From: Calliopum simillimum
Taxonomy: Eukaryota > Arthropoda > Insecta > Diptera > Lauxaniidae
Length of the DNA: 64,000 nt
Assembly: GCA_951812925.1 (NCBI GenBank)
Contig: OX638371.1
Span: 113,421,124-113,485,123, forward strand
Direction of reading: 5' to 3'
A program made the position numbers and the translations under genes. Positions 45,224 to 55,846 of this stretch are shown here, piece after piece; position 1 is the first letter of the stretch, and the number at the start of each line of letters is the position of its first letter. The notes beneath the pieces were generated by a model, which was not told the DNA's origin, ran no database searches, and saw nothing but the letters and a program-made list of their open reading frames with translations.

Positions 45224-46144
45224 ACTTACGAAGCTGACTTATTGACTTATTTTGCTTTGTACGTAAATACGTGACCGAAAGCGCTTCGTTCTCGCATTCA
45301 GAAATGCTCTATGGATGCGCTTCGCTCTCGCTACCTATAGCGCAGAAAATATGCGCATACAAATCAGCTCTTTAGATGCGAGAAGGACGCGCATGGCTAT
45401 TGCATCTTGGGGATGCGCATCGAAATTTTCTGTTGGGAAGCTACATACGGACACCAATTAATTTTTATATATATAGATGTGTTGTTGTAAGGAAGTGTAT
45501 TGTTTTTTTTCTATTATTGAAGAAAGAATATAAATAGAATTTGATTTGATATATTTTTTAATATTTAAAATATCAACTTTAAAGGTCTAGAACTTTGCGA
45601 AAAACTTTTAAACTAAATACACTTATAGAAAGCTCACACAATAAGCTACAAGTTTCATATAAAAAAGATTTCTATAAACATTAGGGTGACCCATGAAAAT
45701 TTTATTTGTAAAACAAGTCAGAAAATCAGTTTGTTCTCTATAACTTCTCCGTGGTACATTTTAGACCCCCCAGGTGAAGTCTTTTTTTTAGTCTAGGCTT
45801 CCTCTGTCACCTCCTAGAAGCTTCGTAGTGCTCTTCACCTGTATATCATGTATCAAATACATGTGTACGGAAGCTACATAAATAAATAAATTACTCTCAT
45901 TAGAGCGTTTGATGTTTAATCTTAGGACAGAATGTTTTAATTTCTTTGAGGGAAGCAATACTATTTATTAAAAAACTGATCAGTAAATTTCAAAATAACC
46001 CTTTTTATCTTAATTTTAAATGAGCGTGGAAGCAAAAAAAAAATTTAAAAATATTTTAACTTTGCACCCCTCAATCTACCTACAAATACACCCACTGAAT
46101 TAGGGTTGAAAATTAAAAACATTCAAAAAATGTTCATGCCAAAC

Positions 46145-46496
46145 CAAGGACGTACGCAAGGGGGGAAAGGGGGGCAGCTGCCTCCCCCTAGGCTTAGCTT
46201 TAGAGTTACAAATATATCATATTCATTCATTTTTACAGTAGTTTTTACAACTTTTCATATTAAAGCCAAATAAAACACGATTTTTTGGACAATAGTTTAT
46301 ACAAATACAGTTTTTTTATCTTTACTATACTATTTATTTATTTAATTGCAAACAATTTGAAAGTAAAATCGGTTAACATTTTAGAAAGTTATTAAGGTTT
46401 CACTGAAGTAGGACTATTCGCTTTTTTATCGAAAAAATAAACAGGTACAAAAAAATGTTTTTTGCTCATAACTTTTTTTCTTCTCAGAAGGGATAC
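46145..46496 (+). mobile_element. hAT-like element, left part only
   Basis: Begins CAAGGACGTACGCAAGGGGG after the flank TGCCAAAC, exactly as the complete element at 54461. It is cut at about 46496 by the duplication junction, where copy 2 of the 5.8-kb unit begins. Confidence 0.8.
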
Positions 46497-46550
46497 CCAT
46501 GCAACATGCTTAAGTACATATGTAGGTACATTTCACAAAAACAAAAAGTA

Positions 46551-47390
46551 CAATAAGGTACAGCATATCAGGGTGGGTAAAACGGCAAGCAATTTGGCTC
46601 GTTTTGAACAAAGAAGGCGAGAAATATTACACAGTCAAAATAAGGACATATTCACCCTTATTATGAATTTTAGGCGAAATTCTTCCCTGTAAAGTAACTC
46701 CATTTTGCATGAAAAAAGTGAACAAATCCGGGCGAAATTTTATTTCAAAATAGGAGTCATATACTACATCAGTGGTTGGCATTTCATAGCACAATTGTGC
46801 GCTCAATTTTCTATATATTTCTGTCTATCTTTTTCTATCTTCTCTCAAAACAAACTCTCTATCTTAAATTTATCGACCACTGAACTACAAAAATAACACC
46901 ACGTATCAATTTTTCTCCAAAAGCAGTGACAAGGACAACTGCCAACTGTCATATTAAGTGAATAAAAATAATATAGGCTGAATACGAAAAAACATAGACC
47001 AACTCTGTGGAATTGTTTCTAACTCTAATGATATCTTTCATTAAATGTTCAAAAACCGCTGAAGTTTATATCAAGCTGACTGTGAAAAGCGTAATTTACT
47101 TTTGCCAATGGCATGAGAACGCCATAATATTTCTCATTAAACTTTGCTTCTCAATTTTTCCAATGGGATCATCATATAAATATAATTTAGTCCAAATACT
47201 TTTACTTTAATAGATGATAGCTTAAAAAGTAAGGATTCAATTGGAAAAGAAAAAAGATAAAGTTTAATGAGGAAGGTTATGGCTATCCGCTGCCATTATT
47301 AAGTATAAATTATACGGTTTACTTTCAGTGTGATATGATTTCAAATATACTGGAAAACAGAAATTTTTAGGCTTTAAAGCAAGGATATCT
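46551..47390. repeat. 840-bp segment present only in copy 2
   Basis: Copy 1 goes directly from AAAAAGTA to CGAGAACTAG; in copy 2 these are separated by 840 bp. No inverted ends or target duplication were seen, and the right part (47130-47300) is a diverged relative of the inverted repeat at 41197-41378. It may therefore be ancestral sequence deleted from copy 1 rather than an insertion. Short ORFs inside are not credible. Confidence 0.6.
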
Positions 47391-47535
47391 CGAGAACTAG
47401 AGTTAATATAAACAAATAAATCATTCTCAAAGTACTTACAAACTTTAGCGAATCAAGATTTGCTTGAAAAACTAAGACCTTGTCAATTATACCTACCATA
47501 AAATTTTCGATTTTTAGATTAGTTACTTATACGTA

Positions 47536-48082
47536 GAGTAGAACGGGGTAATGTCGTGCAGGGGGTAATGTCGTGCACTGGCTGTTTTAGCCCAAAGAAT
47601 TGAATGATTTACCAACTGTTCGTAAGGTAGGGACCTGCTGACCTACTGAGCTTATGCATATAATACTAGCAATTTTCACCAGTTCGTCTCTACAGATTAA
47701 CCTTTTTTTTCAAAACGCACGCTTTCGGGACGATAAAAGTGTTTTTTCATCGGGTCAGAAAAATAATTTTCCTTGCGGGAAAATATACCAGGTAAGTGTT
47801 TTCTGAAACGAAATATCCTGCCAAAGAAAAGAAGTATTTGGTTTTCGAAAAAAATTTTGGGCTTCACCGAGTTATCGAAGTTGACCTTTAAAACGACCAT
47901 TGGGGTAATGTCGTGCACATTCACTTACACAAACACAATTTCTCGCTACACAAATGTTGTTACCCATGAATGTAACCAATGAAATTATCTTTCGATCGGA
48001 TGCTTACTCGTTGCATTCGCTTAAGATGTACGGCTTTACGAGCATGTCAAAGTTGAGTGCACGACATTGCCCCGTTCTACTC
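47536..48082. mobile_element. TA-flanked TIR element (GAGTAGAACGGGG ends), non-autonomous
   Basis: A 547-bp element with about 28-bp TIRs: GAGTAGAACGGGGTAATGTC (then GTGCA) on the left, and on the right the reverse complement TGCACGACATTGCCCCGTTC (then TACTC). TA at 47534-47535 and 48083-48084. Copy 1 has a single TACGTACATCG-type site without the insert. The motif GGGGTAATGTCGTGCA occurs three times inside (47545, 47563, 47904). TA target suggests Tc1/mariner or pogo, but no transposase domain is recognisable. Confidence 0.85.
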
Positions 48083-49603
48083 TACTTCGCTTTCTGAATT
48101 ACCTTTTACATGTTACCAGTATTTTGAATACCCGGCAGCAACATCTACAACTTCCGTTGACTATATCTCTGAAACTAGCGAAACTTTTTGATTTAGCGTA
48201 AATATTTTTGATTTTTAGCCCCAAAACGCTTTGTCTAGACAGAATAATTGGATCAAGCTTGGTTCAAAATTAAACTTTTATAAAAAGGTGGTTGTGGACA
48301 AAAGCAACTTTTGTTTAACTAATTTAGGGTCTCTGATCCATAATTTGCTAACCGTTTTTTCTTATCAGGTCTGAGATCTGAGTTATCCTTGATTTACAGT
48401 GCAGAAACAGCCAGAAAGTAGTGTAGTTCAGTTTTGCCTACGGCATTGATCTACTTCTTTAAACCATAACTTTAACTTTTCCAATTGGATCATTGCTTTC
48501 TTAGATATCATCAAAAGAAGAAAAGGTATACAAATTTAATATAGTCCTTTACAGGGATTTATAATACCTTTACTTCCATAGATGATATCTCGGAAAGTAA
48601 TGATCCAATTGAAATAGCTAAAGATATGGTTAAAGAAGGAAGCTTAGGATTATTAGATACTGTTGACAAAAGTGAAGTACACTTCTTCCTGGATGTACGC
48701 CATATGTCAGAAATTTGCGTTTTCTGCACTTTAAATTAAAAATAACTCGGAGCTCAGACCTGATAGAAGAAAATGGTTGCCAGATTCGGAATCAGCAATC
48801 CTGAATTAGTCACAAAGGTCAAATTCGGATTTTTGCGTTTTTATAGAGTTCTTGAGATTTTCTCGGATGTGCGTGGGGATATATTAGTGTAGAAAATTAA
48901 AAGTTTATTACCTTTGAAAAATTGTATTATCCTTTAGATATTTTGCTGGAAGGACTCCTTATGGTTCATAAAATGTTTTTTTTTTTTTTGTTTCAATGGG
49001 CGTACAAATCCTTAAATAATTTTTTTTTTTTCTACTTTTGTGTATAATAAAATCACTTGTTCATCAATGTAAATTGTGTATCCTGTGCTGTGATTTTCCT
49101 TCTTTTTTTTTTTTTGTTCAATTTTTCACAGCAACAAAATCAAAATTTTTTTTAATAAAAATCACTACAATTTCTCAGTAAAAAAATTGTTAAATTCGGT
49201 AGTTTAATTTCTTAGTCACACTACAAACTTCGATTAACATTTCCTTTGAAAAATCACTTTAATCAAATCATCCTTTTGAATTTTTTTACTTCCTAACTTT
49301 CTCCACGCACAACAGACGACAGAACGACAGACATCAACAGATTCTCTCCAACGAATGAGCAAAGCATCGTGTAAAGCGGCGCAAAGAAGCGCAAGCACTT
49401 CCAGTGGCCACCATATGTATTCCAGTTGGAAGTTTTTTTTTCAGAAGAAAAGCAGACAAAAACAAAATCAAAAAGCCGCAGCGGGAAAAAAGGGAATATA
49501 AAGTTTGAGCAACGAAGCTTGGAGCAAAGCAAAGAATACAAATAAATGAGCAAAGAAAAATGTTGTTTTGTTGTTGCTTTTTGTTTTTGTTTTTCCTTCG
49601 CCG

Positions 49604-49672
49604 GTAGTTTCAGTGGCGTGGTGGTAAATTTACACTTTAAGAGTTTAGTACCTGGAGACCGATCCCTGCTCG
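49604..49672 (+). repeat. tRNA-like sequence (copy 2)
   Basis: Duplicate of 42345-42413, sequence apparently unchanged. Confidence 0.35.
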
Positions 49673-50109
49673 GTCAACAATCTGGTCTTATTATTTTAGT
49701 CGATGTTTTTATTCATAGCTATTTTTTGTTATGAAACTTTACCTTTTCACCTCTAATAGTCATGCTTTCAAAATGATAAATAAACCGATGAAAATAATAA
49801 TAAGAAAGAACTCGGAAAGAATCGAATGGTATAGAAAAATATCAAAAACTCAAATAGAATGCCCTAAAATATTTCGTCTTTTATATGGGGGCTGAAATAT
49901 CTTATCTTCAAAGGATCAAAACTCGAAAAACAAGAGTCCTATTGGAAAAATCTGAAAGGATATTTTGATAACGAAGAGTGCGGCTATTCGATGCTATTAA
50001 TAAAAAAGAATTTCACCTTTTTTTGTAGGTACGCTATGAGACTGAACAAAGCGTTTTCTTCAATTTCAAGCAAGGATATTTCAAAATCCTGCAGGTATAA
50101 CGACAGTTC

Positions 50110-51120
50110 TGCTGATGAAGATCGATTCAGCGTCAAAAAAGGACATAAAACTGCACCGAATTTCCTCAAAATATGTTGTACCATTTGCGAGAAATAGCAT
50201 TTGATGTGTTTTTCTTGTATGGGAGGTTCCACGCGTACAAGCGATATTTTGCCCACTTTCAGGTCGTAGGTGCCAAATAGCAAGTAGGCTCCCTACATTT
50301 AAATTCAGAAAGATTGCTTTTGTAGTTTTCTATTTATAGCGTATTATATTTTTGTGGGCGGTGCCACGCCCTTCAAAGAAATTTCCCAATACAATGACAT
50401 ATCACATATTAATCCTTGTTTGCAGTGGTAACATCTCCTAAATTTTCATTAAAATTATTGGAGTCGTTTTCAAGTAATATTGAATCAAAATTTTTAATGG
50501 TTAAAAAGGAGGCATGGTACTTCTGTGATACCGTCCACTTTTCGGTTATTACAAGGCATTAATAAGTAGTACCTACACACCAAATTTCATTAAAATATCT
50601 TGTAACATTTGCGAGAAATAGCATTTAACGTATTTTGCTTGTATGGGAGGTTCCACGCACAACGGCGATATTTCGCCCACTTTCATAACAGAGATGTCTT
50701 TTAGCAATTGCGTTCCTCACAGTTAATTCCAGAATGTTTGCTTTATTAGTTTTCTTTTTATACCGTTTCATATTTTTGTGGGCGGTGCCACGCCCTTCAA
50801 CGAGTTTTCCCAATATAACGGCGTATCACATATTAATCCTTGTTTACAGAGGTAACATCTCCTAAATTTTCATTAAAATTATTGGAGTCGTTTTCGAGTA
50901 ATATTGAATCAAAATTTTCAAGGGCTGAAAAGTGGGCGTGGCACTTATTCGATCCCGCCGAATTTTTGTCTGTTACAAGGTATTATTAAGCAGTACCCGC
51001 TCCCCAATTTTATTCAAATACCTTGCATGGTTTGCGAGTTATGACTAAATCAAATTTAAAATTTAGGGCAGTGCCACGCCCTCTGGTGAGCATTTGGAAA
51101 GTTCAAACCTAGCTCATTCT
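50110..51120. repeat. 424-bp tandem repeat (copy 2)
   Basis: Second copy of the array at 42850-43940. GTGGGCGGTGCCACGCCC is at 50354 and 50778, again 424 bp apart. A few point differences from copy 1, such as CTTCAAAGAAA for CTTCAACGAAA. Confidence 0.75.
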
Positions 51121-52319
51121 TCATTGTATGCTAATATCTAACACTGTTCCAAGTTTCATTGAAATCGCTGTAGCCGTTTTCGAGAAAAAAAATATTGAGT
51201 ACAAAAACACAAACAAAAAAACAAACAATTTTAGCTCGTATAAGAAGAGAAGATTTACACAAATAAATAAACGGTGGAGCGTAAGTTCATTTCTTTATTC
51301 AAAGGCCAAGCAACAAAAAATCAACGAATAGTTTTATTTAAAAAAATGTTGTGACATTTAACCAGTTTTTAAAATATTCAAGGGTCGAAGGTGAAGAAAT
51401 TTTATTTTTCGATAAAATTTGATTTGATTTAAAAGAGACTGAAAACTTAAGAAAGAAAACTCTCATTAGTCACATATGGCCCCAGTGCCCCGTACCGAAA
51501 TACAGTACTTTATAAATTTATTTTTAAAGTACAATCTGTACTATTTATATAAAATTACTTATAAGAAAACTATATGTAACGCAGTTATGCAAATTATACC
51601 AAACCGATTTGAATAATCTTTTTTTAAAAACATTCTACGCGTGCTAAGAACCAAACTTGCATACTTATTTTTTTGACTTTCAAAAGAAAAACCTTTTTTT
51701 TGGCATGAAAGTGTTGAAAAAAAAAAATTCAATGCTACCATAAAAATTATATTTTGCATCTGCGTTGTTACTGCCTATGCTGTTTCATGAATTACTAGAA
51801 CACAACAGGGAGGTGCAACTCCCGTCCCCCTCAGCGGTATCTTACCCCCTTACGAACCTTCTACAGACCATAACAAATAATTAAAAAAAAAATTATGTAA
51901 ATCGGCCGTGTAGCTTCCGTGTCCATAACCCAATGGGGAATGGAGCGCTCTAAAGCAGCACTGAAGCGCATCTCTCTCGTTTTCAAAAGCGCTGAAATTA
52001 ACATTGGCATGTCATTGGAAGGAAGTGCCTTGTCCTCGCTACCAGAAATGCTCTTTGGATGCGCATCGCTCTCGCATCCAGAAATACTGTTTGGATGCGC
52101 ATCGCTCTCGCATTTAGAAATACTCTTTGGATGCTTTTTGGATGACAATAAAAATATTTAAAAAATTAATTTTTAATTGAAATTTTACATCTTTCGCCAC
52201 AAAGACTCATCAGACTATTATTTTTTTTTTTTTTTTGATGTAATTATATTTATTTTTATTTTACTAAATTAATTATTAATTATAATTGAAAAATTGCATG
52301 TTGAAAAACTTTTGTGTTA

Positions 52320-52410
52320 AGGTCTGGGCCGGAGATGAACCGAGGACCTCACGGTTGCTACGACTCTTAATCGCAGTGCCAGTCGCTAGACCACTGCTCC
52401 ATCCTCGCGC
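52320..52410 (-). repeat. tRNA-like sequence (copy 2)
   Basis: Duplicate of 45134-45223 with two or three substitutions (for example GGTTGCTACG for GGTTGATACG). Confidence 0.45.
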
Positions 52411-52696
52411 TCTTACGAAGCTGACTTATTGACTTATTTTGCTTTGTACGTAAATACGTTACCGAAAGCGCTTCGTTCTCGCTACCAGAAATGCTCTTTG
52501 GATGCGCATCGCTCTCGCATTCAGAAATGCTCTATGGATGCGCTTCGCTCTCGCTACCTATAGCGCAGAAAATATGCGCATGCAAATCAGCTCTTTAGAT
52601 GCGAGAAGGACGCGCATCGCTATTGCATCTTGGGGATGCGCATCGAAATTTTCTGTTGGGAAGCTACATACGGACACCAATTAATTTTTATATATA

Positions 52697-53791
52697 CCCA
52701 GTGTGCCAAACGGACTCGTTTCGGATCCGTAACGGGTTCATATTTTCGTTCTTTTTATCCGTTACGGAATCCGTTACGTATCCGTTACTGATCCGTTTGC
52801 GGGAAGGATTCCTAAAAAAAACGAATCGTTTTTTCTTCTTTTATGGATCCGTTTCGAACCTGTAACGTACATCAAAAACGAATTCAAAACGGACTCGCTT
52901 TTAATAATGTTAATGCTGCTTATAAAAAAAAGAAAACAGGGTGAAGCGCTTATTTTTAATTAAAAAAAACAAAATAACAAAAAAAAAAAAAAAAATACTA
53001 GCCCGGCCGGGAGTCGAACTCAGGCTCCCGGGGTATTACTCTTTCATACACGAGACGTTAGACAACTAGGCTATTGACCGATATGATGTTTACTTAACTG
53101 ATGTAGACTTATTTGATGTTGAGATTTAAAGTTTGTATATTAAACAAATTTCTGTTGTTTTTTTATAAGTATTCTGTGTTGTTTTTCTTCCCTTCTTTTG
53201 ATAAAAAATGTTATATACTCAAATTTGGAATCAAAAACATTTTTTCAAACAGAGTTTGAAAAGTTTACAAAAAATCATACGCAATAAAATAAAAAGAAAA
53301 AAACAAATCAAAAATATTTTTTTTTATCATAAAAATTAAATAAAGCAAATCCGTTTTGAGTTCGTATTTGAAGTATTTACGGAATCGAAACGGATTTGCT
53401 CAGGTTCGAATCCTACCAGAGGTGGATTTTTACCCTTTATTTTTCTTCCTTTTTTTTCTTTTTATTATTTTTTAATTGCTAATAGGCGCATCAAAACGGT
53501 TTTTTCTGTAAATATACAGCATTAACATATTTAAAAGCAAATCCGTTTTGAATTCGTTTTTACATAAGTATCGGATTCGAAACGGGCCCGGAATTTAATT
53601 TTTTTTTTTATTCGCTAATAAGCGCTTCAAAATGTTTTTTTTTTTTTTATCTAAACAAAGCGTTTTGAATTCGTTTTTGATGTACGTTACGGGTTCGAAA
53701 TGGATCCGATTCCGCGGATTACGTTTTTTATACCTTTATGAACTCGTAATGGATTCGAAACGGATCCTCATCCGTTTTTGTGCACATTGGG
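52697..53791. mobile_element. CCCAGTGTGCC element, long copy (1095 bp)
   Basis: Left end CCCAGTGTGCCAAACGGACT; right end TCCGTTTTTGTGCACATTGGG. TA flanks at 52695-52696 and 53792-53793; the unfilled site is seen in copy 1 (ATTTTTATATATATAGATG at 45462-45480). Subterminal arms pair over a long distance: ACGTACATCAAAAACGAATT near 52866 against AATTCGTTTTTGATGTACGT near 53668. The interior holds three related GCAAATCCGTTTTGA/TTCGTTTTT blocks (53344, 53539, 53658), a tRNA-like sequence (53000-53079) and a second B-box-like GGTTCGAATCC (53403-53413). No transposase. Confidence 0.85.
53000..53079 (-). repeat. tRNA-like sequence inside the long CCCAGTG element
   Basis: The minus strand reads ATAGCCTAGTTGTCTAACG (A-box-like) and GAGTTCGACTCCCGGCCGGG (B-box AGTTCGACTCC at 53020-53010). 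Length is tRNA-like and a GCCTAG..GTC D-arm is plausible, but the acceptor and T stems do not pair cleanly; instead CCGGGAG pairs with CTCCCGG. Probably a captured, degenerate tRNA or SINE head. Confidence 0.45.
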
Positions 53792-54460
53792 TATAGATGT
53801 GTTGTTGTAAGGAAGTGTATTGTTTTTTTTCTATTATTAAAGAAAGAATATAGAATTTGATTTGATATATTTTTTTATATTTAAACTATCAACTTTAAAG
53901 GTCCAGAACTTTGCGAAAAACTTTTAAACTAAATACACTTATAGAAAGCTCACACAATAAGCTACAAGTTTCATATAAAAAAGTTTTCTATAAACATTAG
54001 GGTGACCCATGAAAATTTTATTTGTAAAACAAGTCAGAAAATCAGTTTGTTCTCTATAACTTCTCCGTGGTACATTTTAGACCCCCCAGGTGAAGTCTTT
54101 TTTTTAGTCTAGGCTTCCTCTGTCACCTCCTAGAAGCTTCGTAGTGCTCTTCACCTGTATATCATGTATCAAATACATGTGTACGGAAGCTACATAAATA
54201 AATAAATTACTCTCATTAGAGCGTTTGATGTTTAATCTTAGGACAGAATGTTTTAATTTCTTTGAGGGAAGCAATACTATTTATTAAAAAACTGATCAGT
54301 AAATTTCAAAATAACCCTTTTTATCTTAATTTTAAATGAGCGTGGAAGCAAAAAAAAAATGTAAAAATATTTTAACTTTGCACCCCTCAATCTACCTACA
54401 AATACACCCACTGAATTAGGGTTGAAAATTAAAAACATTCAAAAAATGTTCATGCCAAAC

Positions 54461-55838
54461 CAAGGACGTACGCAAGGGGGGAAAGGGGGGCAGCTGCCTC
54501 CCCCTAGGCTTAGCTTTAGAGTTACAAATATATCATATTCATTCATTTTTACAGGAGTTTTTACAACTTTTCATATTAAAGCCAAATAAAACACGATTTT
54601 TTGGACAATAGTTTATACAAATGCACTTTTTTTATCTTTACTATACTATTTATTTATTTAATTGCAAACAATTTGAAAGTAAAATCGGTTAACATTTTAG
54701 AAAGTTATTAAGGTTTCACTGAAGTAGGACTATTCGCTTTTTTATCGAAAAAATAAACAGGTGCAAAAAAATGTTTTTTGCTCATAACTTTTTTTCTTCT
54801 CAGAAAGGATACCCAAAGCTGCTTAAAACTAAAGACTTTGTTTTTGCAAAAAATGCTGCGTTAAAAAATTCAAAATTTTTTGTGCAGGTAGTATAGATAA
54901 TATCCGGCTCCAAAAGTCGCTTTTTTTATGTTTTTCAATTACGTGGTCGGAAAAGCATTCGTTTACTCAAAAGGAAGGCTCTTACGAATAAAATGTATAA
55001 GGCTTAAAATGCTTAAAATTTTCAAAGTATTTTATAAATTTTTTCAGACCTTTTTTAACTTTTCAAAAATTGGTCAAAGAAAAAGAAAAAAAAAATTTCC
55101 AAAAACTCTAAAAAAATTCACACGTGTACTTTGTACGATTCTAAGCATTTTAAGCATTATACAATTTTTTTGCTTCATAAAAATCGACCCAGTTTATTGT
55201 ACCTGTTTATTTTTCCGATAACAAATCAAAATTGTCTTACTTCCCTGAAACCTTAAGAACTTTTTAAAATATGATCTGATTTTAGTAAATTTGGGCTTAA
55301 ATTATTTAAAATTAAAAACACTTATAAATAAAAATATTACAAAATTGTAAAAAAACTATGAAAATGAACTTTTCGCTCAGTTTTAACTTTTAACTTTAAC
55401 TCAGCCAATTTGAATAGGATTTTAGTTATTGATACATTTAAAAGAAGCGTAAGAATTTTTCTTTAAATAGTACATAAAAAAATTCGATCAAAATTGGGTT
55501 TCTCGAAATATTTTTTTATAAAATTGGAGCTATAACCTCAAAAATCGAAAGTGTCGATAATATCTAGAACGGCTCCTCGGAAAAAAAAAATTAATGCGTT
55601 TTTTGGAGTTAGCGACCTCAAATTAGTTTAGAAATGTGATATGTATTTAAAAGATAACATACCTAAGCAAATTTTTATTTAGAAAGTTACCTAAGTACCT
55701 TCATAAGTTATTATGAACTTTTATTTAATATTTGAGTGCACAAAAATATACATTGAAATTTCTCAAAAAAAAGAAAAAAAAACGTTCGCAAAATTTGAGT
55801 TTGGGCCCCCCCTAGATGAAATCCTGCGTACGCCCTTG
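54461..55838. mobile_element. hAT-like element with 8-bp target duplication
   Basis: A 1378-bp element. Left end CAAGGACGTACGCAAGGGGG; right end, as reverse complement, CAAGGGCGTACGCAGGATTT. The flanking 8-bp direct repeat TGCCAAAC is at 54453-54460 and 55839-55846. A 5-8 kb relative would be needed for transposase, as none is readable here: the 97-codon ORF at 54928-55221 is Lys/Phe-rich and has no hAT dimerisation motif. Non-autonomous hAT is the best class given the CA-G ends and 8-bp duplication. Confidence 0.8.
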
Positions 55839-55846
55839 TGCCAAAC

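Larger units (their letters stand above)
40674..46496 (+). repeat. Direct tandem duplication, copy 1 (5.8 kb)
   Basis: Copy 1 of a unit repeated head-to-tail at 46497-54813. It starts CCATGCAACATGCTTAAGTA, and the same text starts copy 2 right after the end of copy 1. Landmarks recur at constant offset (42034 to 49293, offset 7259; 44698 to 51861, offset 7163 after a microsatellite difference). Several 60-99 codon ORFs are identical between copies, but I read them as shared noncoding sequence. The unit ends within a hAT-like element (46145 onward). Confidence 0.9.
46497..54813 (+). repeat. Direct tandem duplication, copy 2 (8.3 kb, with insertions)
   Basis: Same unit as 40674-46496. Extra segments relative to copy 1: 46551-47390 (840 bp), 47536-48082 plus TA (549 bp), small differences near 48245 and 48402-48440, one extra 36-bp minisatellite unit near 52480-52520, and 52697-53791 plus TA (1097 bp). 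The microsatellite of copy 1 is missing. These differences account for nearly all of the length gap. From about 41186/48447 to about 43080/50340 the copies look identical by eye. Confidence 0.9.

Noticed and set aside
47697..47982. Transposase in the GAGTAGAACGGGG element
   Set aside because: Two short antisense-overlapping ORFs (75 and 69 codons) show no DDE or HTH motif.
44698..52161. 12-residue peptide repeats (LFGCASLSHPEM type) as a repeat protein
   Set aside because: The 36-bp minisatellite is open on both strands, so an open frame carries no information.
45134..53079. Functional tRNA genes
   Set aside because: A and B boxes are recognisable, but the acceptor and T stems do not pair properly and the sequences lie inside repeats; called only as tRNA-like.
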